Positions 1 to 10,842 of a stretch of 47,776 bases of DNA are shown piece after piece. The DNA comes from Acidiphilium iwatense. Its GTDB lineage: Bacteria; Pseudomonadota; Alphaproteobacteria; Acetobacterales; Acetobacteraceae. Position 1 is the stretch's first letter, and each line of letters opens with the position of its first letter. The position numbers and the translations under genes were made by a program. The stretch covers positions 1-47,776 of the forward strand of contig NZ_JAKGBZ010000028.1 in the NCBI RefSeq assembly GCF_021556475.1. The letters run 5' to 3'. The notes below the pieces were generated by a model. The model did no database searches. It was not told the origin of the DNA and saw nothing but the letters and a program-made list of their open reading frames with translations.

Positions 1-2
1 TC

Positions 3-122
3 GTGCGCACGACCCTCGCTTACGCCCATCTCTCGAGCTATCTGCCCGGCTTCGGCTACGGCACGAGCGGGAACAAATCCGGCATGTTCGCGGGTATTCT
101 GGAAGCGGGTTTTCTGTTTTGA
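3..122 (+). CDS. C-terminal tail of a probable outer-membrane beta-barrel protein (partial)
   Basis: An open frame enters from the left edge and ends at a TGA at 120-122. The visible 40 residues alternate polar and hydrophobic/aromatic positions, are rich in Gly, Ser and Tyr, and finish in Gly-Phe-Leu-Phe. A terminal Phe after such a strand is typical of outer-membrane beta-barrels recognised by BamA. Only 52 nt separate it from betB, so the two could be co-transcribed and the protein might be a porin serving the choline/betaine pathway. That link is inference. The family cannot be named from this fragment. Confidence 0.45.
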   Translation: MRTTLAYAHLSSYLPGFGYGTSGNKSGMFAGILEAGFLF

Positions 123-174
123 TCCCGATCCGACAAAAGGCGGGGGATCTTGCGGCGTGGCGGAGTGAAGCGGC

Positions 175-1635
<1,461 letters not shown>

Positions 1636-1668
1636 CGGCGGGTGAACGCCGGCTTCGGAGCATTGGAC

Positions 1669-3330
1669 ATGAGCGAGATGGAATTTGACTACGTCATCGT
1701 CGGCGCGGGATCGGCGGGGTGCGTTCTCGCGAACCGACTGACCGAGGATGGGCGCAGTTCGGTGCTGCTGCTCGAATTCGGCGGCTCGGATCGGTCGGTG
1801 TTCATCCAGATGCCGAGCGCGCTGTCGATTCCGATGAACATGCCTCGCTATGACTGGGGCTATCACAGCGAGCCCGAGCCGCATCTCGACAATCGGCGGA
1901 TGCACACACCGCGCGGCAAGGTGCTCGGCGGGTCATCCTCGATCAACGGGCTTGTCTATATTCGCGGCAACGCCTTCGATTTCGAGCACTGGGCCGAGTT
2001 GGGCGCGCGCGGCTGGGCCTATCGCGACGTGCTGCCTTATTTCAAGCGCGCCGAGACACGGGACGAAGGCGGCGATCTCTATCGCGGCGCCGACGGCCCG
2101 TTGCATACGCGCTACGGCACACTCGGCAACCCGCTTTACCATGCCTTCATCGAAGCCGGAAAGCAGGCGGGCTATCCGGTCACCTCGGACGTGAACGGCT
2201 ATCAACAGGAAGGTTTCGGCCGGATGGACATGACGGTTCATCGCGGCCGGCGCTGGAGCGCGGCGAACGCCTATCTGAAACCGGCACTCGCGCGGCGAAA
2301 TCTCACGGTTCACACCAACAGCCTAGTGTCGCGCGTCGTGTTCGAGGACAGGACGGCGGTGGGTGTCGCGTATCGCCGGGGTGGGCGCGACGTTAACGCG
2401 CGCGCGCGCCGCGAGGTGATTCTCGCCGCCGGGGCGATCAATTCGCCGAAACTGCTGAAATTGTCGGGGGTCGGGCCATGCGAAGAACTGCGTGCGCTCG
2501 GGATCGATGTGGTGGCCGACCGGCAAGGCGTCGGCGCCAATCTGCAGGATCATCTCGAATTCTATTTCCAGGTCGGCTGCACCCAGCCGATCACGCTGTA
2601 TTCCAAGATGGACCCGGTCTCGAAGGCTCGGATCGGGTTGCGCTGGCTGCTCGCCCATGATGGCCTCGGCGCCACCAACCATTTCGAGAGCTGCGGTTTC
2701 ATCCGTTCGCGGCCGGGTGTCGAATATCCCGACATCCAGTACCATTTCCTGCCGATCGCGATCCGCTACGATGGCAAATCCATCGCCTCCCAACACGGGT
2801 TTCAGGCCCATGTCGGGCCGATGCGGTCGAAAAGCCGCGGCTTCGTGCGCCTCGCTTCGGCCGATCCCGTGGCGGCGCCGAAAATTTCGTTCAACTACAT
2901 GAGCGATCCCGACGACTGGGCGGATATGCGCGCCTGCGTGCGGCTGACCCGCGAAATTTTCGCGCAGCCCGCCTTCGCGCCGTATCGCGGTGAGGAAATC
3001 GCGCCCGGCGCTTCGGTGACTAGCGACGACGCGATCGACGCGTTCATCCGCCGGAGCGTGGAAAGCGCTTATCATCCATGCGGCACCTGCAAAATGGGCG
3101 ATCCCGACGATCCTATGACCGTGGTTGCGCCGGATACGCTCGTGATCGGGGTCGATCGTCTGAGGGTCGCGGATTCCTCGATCATGCCGCGGATCACCAA
3201 CGGCAATCTCAATGCCCCGACCATCATGATCGGCGAAAAGGCGGCGGATCATATCCTGGGCGGGCCGTTGCTGCCACCGAGCAATGCGCCGTTTTATACG
3301 GCAGCGGATTGGGCGATAGCGCAGCGCTGA
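1669..3330 (+). CDS. betA: choline dehydrogenase BetA (GMC flavoprotein)
   Basis: FAD-dependent GMC oxidoreductase that oxidises choline to betaine aldehyde and can also act on the aldehyde; the family is membrane associated and feeds electrons to the respiratory chain. The N-terminal dinucleotide motif GAGSAG is at residues 12-17. The active-site His lies in [10 protein letters not shown] (about residue 469), and the C-terminal GMC signature [17 protein letters not shown] is present. The chosen ATG at 1669 has GGAG at 1657-1660. A GTG at 1642 would add nine residues ahead of the FAD fold and is less likely. The protein has 553 residues. Placement after betB and before the sarcosine oxidase genes favours a choline substrate, although GMC enzymes are diverse and another alcohol cannot be excluded. 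Confidence 0.88.
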   Translation: MSEMEFDYVIVGAGSAGCVLANRLTEDGRSSVLLLEFGGSDRSVFIQMPSALSIPMNMPRYDWGYHSEPEPHLDNRRMHTPRGKVLGGSSSINGLVYIRGNAFDFEHWAELGARGWAYRDVLPYFKRAETRDEGGDLYRGADGPLHTRYGTLGNPLYHAFIEAGKQAGYPVTSDVNGYQQEGFGRMDMTVHRGRRWSAANAYLKPALARRNLTVHTNSLVSRVVFEDRTAVGVAYRRGGRDVNARARREVILAAGAINSPKLLKLSGVGPCEELRALGIDVVADRQGVGANLQDHLEFYFQVGCTQPITLYSKMDPVSKARIGLRWLLAHDGLGATNHFESCGFIRSRPGVEYPDIQYHFLPIAIRYDGKSIASQHGFQAHVGPMRSKSRGFVRLASADPVAAPKISFNYMSDPDDWADMRACVRLTREIFAQPAFAPYRGEEIAPGASVTSDDAIDAFIRRSVESAYHPCGTCKMGDPDDPMTVVAPDTLVIGVDRLRVADSSIMPRITNGNLNAPTIMIGEKAADHILGGPLLPPSNAPFYTAADWAIAQR

Positions 3331-3421
3331 CCTGTCGGAAATATTCAAGCCGTGCGCCGGGTGCGTGCGTGCGGCAAATCCGCGCCGGTGGCATCATCCG
3401 ATCAATTGGAGGAATCCCCAG

Positions 3422-4675
3422 ATGCAGCGGTTTTCTGCTTTCGCGCTGATCCGGCAAGCGCTCAACGGTCAGAAGGGCTGGGATCGGCAATGGCGCGACC
3501 CCGAACCCAAGCCTGCCTACGACGCGATCATCGTCGGCGGCGGCGCACACGGTCTCGGCACCGCCTATTACCTTGCCAGGGAGCACGGCATCCGCAACGT
3601 CGCGGTGCTGGAAAAGGGCTGGATCGGCGGCGGCAATACCGGGCGCAACACCACGATCATCCGCTCGAACTATCTGTTCGACGAAAGCGCCGCGCTCTAC
3701 GATCACGCCCTGAAGCTTTGGGAGCGCATGTCCCAGGACCTGAACTACAACGTCATGTTCTCGCAGCGCGGCGTGCTGATGCTCGCGCACAATGTGCATG
3801 ACGAGCAGGTGTTCAAGCGTCATGTCCATTCCAACCGGCTGAACGGGGTTGATAACGAATGGCTGTCGGCCGCCGAGGCCAAGGCGTTCTGCCCGCCGCT
3901 GAACATCGCGCCGGGAATGCGCTATCCGGTGCTCGGGGCGGCATTGCAGCGGCGCGCCGGAACCGCGCGGCACGATGCGGTTGCCTGGGGCTATGCCCGT
4001 GCCGCGGATGCGCTCGGTGTCGATATCATCCAGAATTGCGAGGTCACCGGCATTGATCGCGACGCGGCCGGCAAGGTGACCGGAGTGCAGACCTCGCGCG
4101 GCGCGATCCGCACGAATCGACTCGGCATCGTCGCCGCCGGCAATACCTCGGTGCTGATGGCGATGGCCGGGCAGCGCATGCCGCTGGAGAGCTACCCGTT
4201 GCAGGCGCTGGTCTCCGAGCCGGTGAAGCCGATCGTGCCGTGCGTTATCATGTCAAACACGATCCACGCCTATATCAGCCAGTCCGACAAGGGCGAACTC
4301 GTTATCGGCGCCGGCACGGATGCATATATTTCCTACAGCCAGCGCGGTGCGATGCATATTTCGGCGCATACGCTGGAAGCGATCTGCGAGTTGTTCCCGA
4401 TGTTCCGGCGGATGCGGATGCTGCGCAACTGGGGCGGCATCGTCGATGTCACGCCGGACCGCTCGCCGATCATCGCGAAGACCGAGGTGTCGGGGCTCTA
4501 CGTCAATTGCGGCTGGGGCACCGGCGGCTTCAAGGCCACACCCGGCTCGGCCCATCTGTTCGCCTGGACCCTGGCGAAGGACGAGCCGCACCGGATCAAC
4601 GCGCCGTTCAATCTCGGGCGCTTCCAGTCCGGCCGGCTGATCGATGAAGCCGCCGCCGCCGCCGTCGCCCACTAA
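3422..4675 (+). CDS. soxB: sarcosine oxidase beta subunit SoxB
   Basis: Flavin-binding subunit of the cytoplasmic heterotetrameric sarcosine oxidase, which converts sarcosine to glycine with formation of methylene-tetrahydrofolate (or formaldehyde) and H2O2. The FAD motif GGGAHGLGTAYYLA begins near residue 39. NTGRNTTIIRSNY and the ARHDAVAWG motif (His184) are hallmarks of SoxB; the family binds FMN covalently through a His in this region. At 417 residues it is full length. The ATG at 3422 has an upstream GGAGGA; an in-frame GTG at 3365 would add a tail without homology. It lies 91 nt after betA and opens the soxBDAG set. Confidence 0.94.
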   Translation: MQRFSAFALIRQALNGQKGWDRQWRDPEPKPAYDAIIVGGGAHGLGTAYYLAREHGIRNVAVLEKGWIGGGNTGRNTTIIRSNYLFDESAALYDHALKLWERMSQDLNYNVMFSQRGVLMLAHNVHDEQVFKRHVHSNRLNGVDNEWLSAAEAKAFCPPLNIAPGMRYPVLGAALQRRAGTARHDAVAWGYARAADALGVDIIQNCEVTGIDRDAAGKVTGVQTSRGAIRTNRLGIVAAGNTSVLMAMAGQRMPLESYPLQALVSEPVKPIVPCVIMSNTIHAYISQSDKGELVIGAGTDAYISYSQRGAMHISAHTLEAICELFPMFRRMRMLRNWGGIVDVTPDRSPIIAKTEVSGLYVNCGWGTGGFKATPGSAHLFAWTLAKDEPHRINAPFNLGRFQSGRLIDEAAAAAVAH

Positions 4676-4693
4676 CGCCAAAGGTTGCCCGCC

Positions 4694-4987
4694 ATGCTGC
4701 TGATCACCTGCCCGTTCTGCGGTCAACGCCCCGAGATCGAGTTCGCCTATGGCGGCGAAGCGCATATCGCGCGGGCGGCCGATCCGCGCGCCACCTCCGA
4801 TGAGGCCTGGACCGAGTATCTCTACGTTCGCGGCAATGCCCGTGGCCTGCACGCCGAACGCTGGCGGCATATCCGCGGCTGCGGGCGGTTCTTCAACGCG
4901 CTGCGCGACACCGTGACCGATCATTTCGTCGCCACCTACAAAATGGGTGAGGCGCGGCCCGACCGGACCGAAGGAAAACAGCCATGA
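4694..4987 (+). CDS. soxD: sarcosine oxidase delta subunit SoxD
   Basis: Small zinc-binding subunit (97 residues) of heterotetrameric sarcosine oxidase. The Zn ligands are visible as the N-terminal pair in ITCPFCGQRPE and the downstream His/Cys in WRHIRGCGRFF. The ATG at 4694 gives the canonical hydrophobic start before the first Cys; an upstream TTG at 4685 would add only three residues. It sits 18 nt after soxB. Its stop overlaps the start of soxA by 4 nt (ATGA), so the two are translationally coupled. The length and Cys spacing leave little alternative. Confidence 0.93.
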   Translation: MLLITCPFCGQRPEIEFAYGGEAHIARAADPRATSDEAWTEYLYVRGNARGLHAERWRHIRGCGRFFNALRDTVTDHFVATYKMGEARPDRTEGKQP

Positions 4988-7983
4988 GTGAGGCGTTCCG
5001 GCTGCCGGATGGCGGGCGCGTCGATCGCGCGCAGCCGCTCTCCTTCACCTTCGACGGCAGGCGCTATGGCGGGCTCGCGGGCGATACGATTGCCTCGGCT
5101 TTGCTCGCGAACGGCGTTCATCTGGTCGGCCGCTCGTTCAAGTACCACCGGCCGCGCGGTATCGTTTCGGCGGGCGCGGAGGAGCCGAACGCGCTGGTCG
5201 GTGTCGGGCGGGACGAGGCGCATTACACGCCGAATCTGGTCGCGACCCAGATTTCGCTTTACGATGGCCTGAGCGCTGTTAGTCAGAATCGTTCGCCCTC
5301 GCTCGAACGCGATGCCGGCAGCATCAACGACCGGCTCTGGCGCTTCTTCCCGGCCGGTTTCTACTACAAGACCTTCATGTGGCCGCGCCGCGCCTGGACG
5401 CGGGTGTTCGAGCCGCGCATCCGGGCGATGGCGGGGCTCGGGCGCGCGCCGAAAGCGCCCGACGCGGCGCGCTATGCGCAGCGCTACGCGCATTGCGACG
5501 TGCTGGTGATCGGCGCGGGACCAGCGGGCCTCGCCTCGGCGCTCGCCGCCGCGGAAGCCGGCGCGCGGGTCATTATCTGCGACGAACAATCCGAGCTTGG
5601 CGGCTCGCTGCTCGCCGAAACCGAGGCGCGGATCGACGGGCTCGCGGCGCAGGACTGGCTGGCGGCGACTCTCGCGCGGCTCGGCGCGTTCGATCGGGTG
5701 ACGGTTCTGCCGCGCACCATCGCATTCGGCTATTTTCCGCACAACATGGTCGGGCTCGCGCAGGATTTGACCGGCTATCAGGGCGAACCGGACGACGCGG
5801 CGCCGCGCGGCCGGCTCTGGCAGGTGCGGGCGAAGCAGGTGGTGATCGCGGCCGGTGCGATCGAGCGGCCGCTGGTGTTCCCGGACAATGACCGGCCGGG
5901 AATCATGCTCGCCGACTCTGCGCGGATTTATGTCGAGCGCTATGCGGTGAAACCGGGCCGCCGCGCGGTGATTTTCACCGCGCATGACGAAGCCTATCGC
6001 GCGGCGCTGGCGCTGCATCGGGCGGGAGTCGAGATCGCGGCGATCGCCGATCTCCGGGGGGCGCCGGAGGGTGCGTGGATCGATGCGGCGCGTGCCGCCG
6101 GATTGCCGGTCCGGCCAGCGACGACGATCAGCGGCACCGACGGCCAGCTCCGGGTCAGCGCGGCTCATCTGGCGCCCATCGCCGACGGCAAGGTTGGCCG
6201 CGCCGAGCGGATCGAGTGCGATCTCGTGCTGATGTCGGGCGGGTTCACCCCGAGCGTGCACCTGTTTTCGCAAAGCCGGGGCAAATTGCGCTTCGATCCC
6301 GCGCTCGAGGCTTTCGTGCCCGGTGCGCCGGCGGAAGCGTCGCTCATGGCGGGCGCGTCGGCCGGGGCACAGACGCTCGAAGCAACGCTCGCGACAGGAT
6401 ACGATGCCGGCGATCAGGCGGCGGGCGTGAGCGGGACGGCGCAGGTGCGCCACTTCGCGGTCGAAGCCGCGCCGCTCTCGCGCGGCGGATTTCTGGGCGC
6501 CGTGCCGCATGGGCGCGATCCGGCTTCGGTGCGCGCCTTCGTCGATTTCCAGAACGACGTCACCGCGAAGGACATCAAGCTCGCACTCGCTGAAGGATTC
6601 CGCTCGATCGAGCACGTCAAGCGCTACACCACGACCGGCATGGCGACCGATCAGGGCAAGACCTCGAACATGAACGCGCTCGGCATCGTGTCGGAAACCC
6701 TTGGCCGGCCGATTCCCGAGATCGGCACGACGACGTTTCGCATGCCCTACACGCCGGTGCCGTTCGGCTATTTCGCCGGCTATGCGCGCGGCGAATTATT
6801 CGAGCCGGTGCGCGAAACGCCGATCCATGGCTGGGCCGCCGAACGGGGTGCGGTGTTCGAGGATGTCGGCCAGTGGAAGCGGGCGCGCTATTTTCCTGAG
6901 CCGGGCGAGGATATGCGCGCGGCGGTCGCCCGCGAATGCCGGGCGGTGCGCGAAGCGGTGGGCATTTTCGATGCGTCCACCTTGGGCAAAATCGAAATCG
7001 TCGGGCCGGATGCCGCCGAGTTTCTCAATCGCCTGTACGTCAATGCCTGGACCAAGCTGAAGCCCGGAAGGTTGCGCTATGGCGTGCTGCTGCGCGAGGA
7101 CGGCTTCATCGTCGATGATGGCGTGGTCGGGCGGATCGCCGAGGATCGGTTCCACGTCACCACCACGACCGGCGGTGCGCCGCGCGTGCTGGCGACGATG
7201 GAGGATTATCTGCAGACCGAGTGGCCGGACCTCAACGTCTGGCTCACCTCGACCACCGAGCAATGGGCGGTGATCGCGGTGCAGGGGCCGAAAGCGCGCG
7301 ACGTGCTGGCGCCCCTGGTCGAGGGCGCGGATATCTCGGCGGCTTCGATGCCGCATATGAGCGTCGCCGAATGCCGGGTTGCCGGCGTCCCGGCGCGGCT
7401 GTTCCGGGTCAGCTTCACCGGCGAACTTGGCTTCGAGGTCAATGTGCCCGCCGAGTATGGCCGCGCGGTGTGGGAAACCATTTTCGCGGCGGGCCAGCCG
7501 CACGGCGTGGTTCCCTACGGCACTGAAACGATGCACGTGCTGCGCGCCGAGAAGGGCTACATTATCGTCGGCCAGGAGACCGACGGCACGGCGACGCCGG
7601 AGGATGTCGGGCTCGGCTGGGCGATCGGCAAGGCGAAGCCGGATTTCGTCGGCAAGCGCGCGCTCGCCCGCGCCGGCATGGCCGCACAGGACGACCGCAA
7701 GCAACTGGTCGGCGTGCTGACCGAGGAGCCCGGTTTCGTGCTGGAGGAGGGCGCGCATCTGGTGGCCGATCCGGCCCAGAAGCCGCCGATGACCATGCTC
7801 GGCCACGTCACCTCCTCCTATTGGAGCGCGAAGCTCAACCGCTCGATCGCGCTGGCGATGGTGCGAAGCGGCCGCGACCGGCTCGGCGAGACGCTGCACG
7901 TTCCGCTGGCCGATCGCACCGTCCGGGTGACGCTCACCGAACCCGTGTTCTACGACCCCGAAGGGAGCCGTCTCGATGGCTGA
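4984..7983 (+). CDS. soxA: sarcosine oxidase alpha subunit SoxA
   Basis: Largest subunit (999 residues) of heterotetrameric sarcosine oxidase. It has an N-terminal ferredoxin-like domain, a central dinucleotide-binding domain with GAGPAGLASALAAAEAG starting near residue 177, and a C-terminal aminomethyltransferase (GcvT-like) tetrahydrofolate domain from roughly residue 620. In this family the alpha subunit binds NAD and folate and passes the methyl carbon from sarcosine to tetrahydrofolate. The start overlaps soxD by 4 nt. The stop overlaps soxG by 8 nt. The length equals the family norm, with no frameshift. Confidence 0.95.
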   Translation: MSEAFRLPDGGRVDRAQPLSFTFDGRRYGGLAGDTIASALLANGVHLVGRSFKYHRPRGIVSAGAEEPNALVGVGRDEAHYTPNLVATQISLYDGLSAVSQNRSPSLERDAGSINDRLWRFFPAGFYYKTFMWPRRAWTRVFEPRIRAMAGLGRAPKAPDAARYAQRYAHCDVLVIGAGPAGLASALAAAEAGARVIICDEQSELGGSLLAETEARIDGLAAQDWLAATLARLGAFDRVTVLPRTIAFGYFPHNMVGLAQDLTGYQGEPDDAAPRGRLWQVRAKQVVIAAGAIERPLVFPDNDRPGIMLADSARIYVERYAVKPGRRAVIFTAHDEAYRAALALHRAGVEIAAIADLRGAPEGAWIDAARAAGLPVRPATTISGTDGQLRVSAAHLAPIADGKVGRAERIECDLVLMSGGFTPSVHLFSQSRGKLRFDPALEAFVPGAPAEASLMAGASAGAQTLEATLATGYDAGDQAAGVSGTAQVRHFAVEAAPLSRGGFLGAVPHGRDPASVRAFVDFQNDVTAKDIKLALAEGFRSIEHVKRYTTTGMATDQGKTSNMNALGIVSETLGRPIPEIGTTTFRMPYTPVPFGYFAGYARGELFEPVRETPIHGWAAERGAVFEDVGQWKRARYFPEPGEDMRAAVARECRAVREAVGIFDASTLGKIEIVGPDAAEFLNRLYVNAWTKLKPGRLRYGVLLREDGFIVDDGVVGRIAEDRFHVTTTTGGAPRVLATMEDYLQTEWPDLNVWLTSTTEQWAVIAVQGPKARDVLAPLVEGADISAASMPHMSVAECRVAGVPARLFRVSFTGELGFEVNVPAEYGRAVWETIFAAGQPHGVVPYGTETMHVLRAEKGYIIVGQETDGTATPEDVGLGWAIGKAKPDFVGKRALARAGMAAQDDRKQLVGVLTEEPGFVLEEGAHLVADPAQKPPMTMLGHVTSSYWSAKLNRSIALAMVRSGRDRLGETLHVPLADRTVRVTLTEPVFYDPEGSRLDG

Positions 7984-8557
7984 TGTCGCGATGACGATGA
8001 CGCCGGTGCGCCGTGCGCCGCTCGACGGCCTTGCCGGCGATCCCCGCGCGCGCTGGGCGGTGCCGATGGCACGCTTTTCGCTCCGCCTGCCCGAGGCGGC
8101 GATCGGCGCCGCGTCCGCATCGCTCGGGCTCGATCTCGCGGGGCCGATCAATAATGTCGCCGAGCGGGAGGGTTGCGCGATCCTCAGGCTTGGCCCCGAC
8201 GAATGGCTGGTGCTCGCCAACGATGCCGACTCCGCCGCGATCGCCGCGGCGCTCGATCGGGGAATGCCGGACCGGCGGTTTTCGCTGGTCGATATCGGCC
8301 ACCGCCAGACCGGAATCGTGCTCGACGGCGCGGACGCGGCCGATATGCTCAGCGCCGGCTGCCCGCTCGATCTCGACCTTGCCGCCTTCCCGGTCGGCAT
8401 GGCGACGCGCACCATATTCGCCAAGGCCGAAATCGTGCTATGGCGAACCGCACCCACGCGGTTCCACATCGAGGTCTGGGGCTCCTTCGCGCCCTATGTC
8501 TGGGCGCTTCTCAAGGAGATCGGCCGGGAGTATCCGGTCATGGAGAATACACCCTGA
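7976..8557 (+). CDS. soxG: sarcosine oxidase gamma subunit SoxG
   Basis: 193-residue gamma subunit of heterotetrameric sarcosine oxidase. The family is poorly conserved but recognisable from GPDEWLVLA (near residue 73), the DIGHRQTGIVLDG segment and its place directly after soxA. It resembles a short GcvT-like fold and is thought to have a structural role. It overlaps soxA by 8 nt and ends one nucleotide before the ATG of sdaA, so translation of the whole sox-sdaA run is probably coupled. Confidence 0.9.
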   Translation: MADVAMTMTPVRRAPLDGLAGDPRARWAVPMARFSLRLPEAAIGAASASLGLDLAGPINNVAEREGCAILRLGPDEWLVLANDADSAAIAAALDRGMPDRRFSLVDIGHRQTGIVLDGADAADMLSAGCPLDLDLAAFPVGMATRTIFAKAEIVLWRTAPTRFHIEVWGSFAPYVWALLKEIGREYPVMENTP

Positions 8558-8558
8558 C

Positions 8559-9932
8559 ATGATGATCAGCATATTCGACCTGTTCAAGATCGGCATCGGG
8601 CCGTCCTCCTCGCATACCATTGGGCCGATGCGGGCGGCTTGGCTGTTCGCCGCGCGGCTGACCAAGGATGGCTCCGCCGACCGAGTAACCCAAATCCGTG
8701 TCGACCTGTTCGGCTCGCTGGCCTGGACCGGCAAGGGCCACGGCACCGACAAGGCGGTGATCCTCGGGCTCGCCGGCGAGGCGCCCGAAACCGTCGATCC
8801 CGATCAGGCCGACCGGATCGTCGCCGAGGTCGCGACGCAGGGGCGGTTCGCCCTCGCGGGACGGCACGACCTCGCCTTCGCGCCGGCGAGCGATATCGTC
8901 TTCGACCGGGAATCGCCGACGCCGCGCCATCCGAACACGCTGGCTTTCACCGCCTTCGACGCGGCGGGCGCGGTGCTCGCCGCCGAGCGCTGGTGCTCGG
9001 TCGGCGGCGGGTTCGTGGTGCGCGAGGATGCGCCGGCCGATCTCGGCGCGATCACCGATCCGGTGCCCTACCCCTTCGCCAATGCCGTCGATCTGCTCCG
9101 GCTCGGTGGCGACACCGGCCTGTCAATCGCGGCAATCGTGCGGGCGAACGAATTTTCCCTCCGCCCCGAGGCCGAGGTGTTGGCTCATGTCGACCGGGTC
9201 ATCGAGACGATGATGGCGGGGATCGATCGCGGAATGCGCAACGACGGCGAATTGCCGGGCGGCCTCAAGGTGAAGCGCCGCGCCAAGGCGCTCCGGGTCC
9301 AGCTCGACAGCGATACCAGCCGCAACGATCTCGCGCCGCACGAAAAAATGGACTGGGTCAGCCTGTTCGCGATGGCGGTGAACGAGGAGAACGCCGCCGG
9401 CGGCCGGGTTGTCACCGCGCCGACCAACGGCGCGGCCGGGGTGATCCCGGCGGTGCTGCGCTACTACCGCGATTTCTGCCCTGATGCGACGCATGACGGG
9501 ATGCGAACCTTCCTGCTCACCGCGACCGCGATCGGCGGGCTGTTCAAGACCAATGCCTCGATTTCCGGCGCCGAGGTCGGCTGCCAGGGCGAGGTTGGCG
9601 TTGCCGCCTCGATGGCGGCGGCGGGGCTCGCGGCGGCGCGGGGCGCTTCCAACGCGCAGGTCGAAAACGCGGCGGAAATCGCGATGGAGCACCATCTCGG
9701 CATGACCTGCGACCCGGTCGCCGGGCTGGTGCAGATTCCGTGCATCGAGCGCAACGCGTTCGGCGCGATCAAGGCGATCAGCGCGGCCTCGCTCGCCGCG
9801 CGCGGCGACGGTTCGCACCGTGTGTCGCTCGATCAGGTGATCGCGACGATGCGCCAGACCGGCGCCGACATGAACACGAAATACAAGGAAACCTCGCAGG
9901 GCGGGCTGGCGGCGAATTTCATCGAGTGTTGA
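8559..9932 (+). CDS. sdaA: L-serine dehydratase (iron-sulfur type, single chain)
   Basis: Deaminates L-serine to pyruvate and ammonia using a 4Fe-4S cluster. The 457 residues contain both the beta domain ([19 protein letters not shown] at the N-terminus, the SSSHT signature) and the alpha domain. The alpha domain carries the cluster cysteines around [11 protein letters not shown] and [19 protein letters not shown] codons at 8559 and 8562 are both usable; 8559 lies one nucleotide after the soxG stop. In betaine degraders, glycine is converted to serine by GlyA and then to pyruvate, so its place at the end of soxBDAG fits. glyA itself is not in this window. Confidence 0.93.
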   Translation: MMISIFDLFKIGIGPSSSHTIGPMRAAWLFAARLTKDGSADRVTQIRVDLFGSLAWTGKGHGTDKAVILGLAGEAPETVDPDQADRIVAEVATQGRFALAGRHDLAFAPASDIVFDRESPTPRHPNTLAFTAFDAAGAVLAAERWCSVGGGFVVREDAPADLGAITDPVPYPFANAVDLLRLGGDTGLSIAAIVRANEFSLRPEAEVLAHVDRVIETMMAGIDRGMRNDGELPGGLKVKRRAKALRVQLDSDTSRNDLAPHEKMDWVSLFAMAVNEENAAGGRVVTAPTNGAAGVIPAVLRYYRDFCPDATHDGMRTFLLTATAIGGLFKTNASISGAEVGCQGEVGVAASMAAAGLAAARGASNAQVENAAEIAMEHHLGMTCDPVAGLVQIPCIERNAFGAIKAISAASLAARGDGSHRVSLDQVIATMRQTGADMNTKYKETSQGGLAANFIEC

Positions 9933-9938
9933 GAGCCC

Positions 9939-10073
9939 GCCTGGAAATTCTACTCCGGCGGCGATCCGGCGGCGTTTTGCTGCACTCCGGTGCTCACGCA
10001 CCGCACGTGCGCTCCGCCCCGGTGCTCGCGAAACACCGCCGCCTCACTCACCGGAGCGAATTTCCAAACAGGC
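9939..10073 (+). repeat. long imperfect fold-back between convergent genes
   Basis: The 152-bp gap between convergent sdaA and the GST gene is mostly an imperfect palindrome. The outer arms at 9939-9958 and 10051-10073 share the core GGAAATTC and CTCCGG in opposite orientation. An inner pair places GGCGGCGTTTTGC against GCGAAACACCGCCGC. Smaller hairpins lie around 9984-10030. It could act as a bidirectional terminator or belong to a dispersed intergenic repeat family; this window has no second copy by eye. Confidence 0.5.
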
Positions 10074-10084
10074 TCTGGGTGCAA

Positions 10085-10810
10085 CTACGGGAAAGCGTGA
10101 TCCAGCTCATCGTAATGGCGGAAAATCCCGTCCTGGTTGAAGGGAATCCGCCGCTCGGAGGCCAGATAGGCCACGATCCGGGGCCGCGCGCTCACCCGCT
10201 CGGCGAGTGAGGCGACCAGCCGGTATTTCGGCAGGATTTTTCCCATTGTGCGCGGGAACGCGTATTGCAGGCCGACAACGACCTGGAACAGCGAAAGATC
10301 AGCATAGGAGATCGCCGCACCGGTCAGATAATGCCGGGGATTGTCGCGATTTTCCAGAATCCGCTCGAAATAGGCGAGAAATTTCGGCGCGCGGCTGGCC
10401 AGGAAATCGGCGCTGCGCCGGGCCGCTTCGTCGCGCTGATCGTGATAATACAGGCCGCTCGCCACCGGGTGGTGGGTGTCGTGGATCTCGGCAACCAGAT
10501 CCGCGATGGTGAGCTGGAGCTGATGCACCCAGAGCCGGCCGGAGGCGGTTGCCGGCGCAAGGCCGTGCTGCTCACCGAGATACAGCAGGATGTTGGCGGT
10601 CTGGCCGATCAGCAGCCGCCCGGCCTTCAGGAACGGCGGCGCGAACGAGGCGTGGGGCGTTGTCCTGCCGTCCAGCAGGCGCTGCATCGCCGCCATCCCA
10701 CCGTCACCGCGCGCGACATCGTCGTAGTCGGCCCCAATTTCCTCAAGCGCCAGCCGTACGAACTCGCCGCGCCCCTGGATCGTCGGCCAATAGTATAATT
10801 CGTAGCGCAT
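10085..10810 (-). CDS. glutathione S-transferase family protein
   Basis: 241-residue protein with an N-terminal thioredoxin-like GST domain starting MRYELYYWPTIQGRGEFVR and a C-terminal helical domain. The Tyr/Trp-Pro-x-x-x-Gly-Arg-Gly arrangement resembles sigma-type GSTs and their bacterial relatives, where the early Tyr can be catalytic. The segment LIGQTANILLYLGEQHG fits the family's SNAIL/TRAIL glutathione-binding turn. The ATG at 10810 is preferred over an upstream in-frame start at 10840 because the fold starts there. It lies downstream of lpxB on the same strand with a 32-nt gap and may be the last gene of that operon. The substrate is unknown. Confidence 0.82.
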   Translation of the reverse strand: MRYELYYWPTIQGRGEFVRLALEEIGADYDDVARGDGGMAAMQRLLDGRTTPHASFAPPFLKAGRLLIGQTANILLYLGEQHGLAPATASGRLWVHQLQLTIADLVAEIHDTHHPVASGLYYHDQRDEAARRSADFLASRAPKFLAYFERILENRDNPRHYLTGAAISYADLSLFQVVVGLQYAFPRTMGKILPKYRLVASLAERVSARPRIVAYLASERRIPFNQDGIFRHYDELDHAFP

Positions 10811-10842
10811 GGACGCGACATGGGGGCGCGTCCGCGGCAATG

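Noticed and set aside
123-174. Search for a glycine or folate riboswitch ahead of betB and the sox genes
   Set aside because: The gaps before betB (52 nt) and soxB (91 nt) are too short for, and show no trace of, the conserved riboswitch cores.
2323-3348. 341-codon open frame on the minus strand opposite betA
   Set aside because: It lies fully antisense to a well-recognised gene, is Arg/His/Asp rich and shows no family motif. Long antisense frames are expected in such GC-rich coding DNA.
4936-6615. 559-codon minus-strand frame opposite soxA
   Set aside because: Antiphase shadow of soxA with highly biased Arg/Glu composition and no domain.
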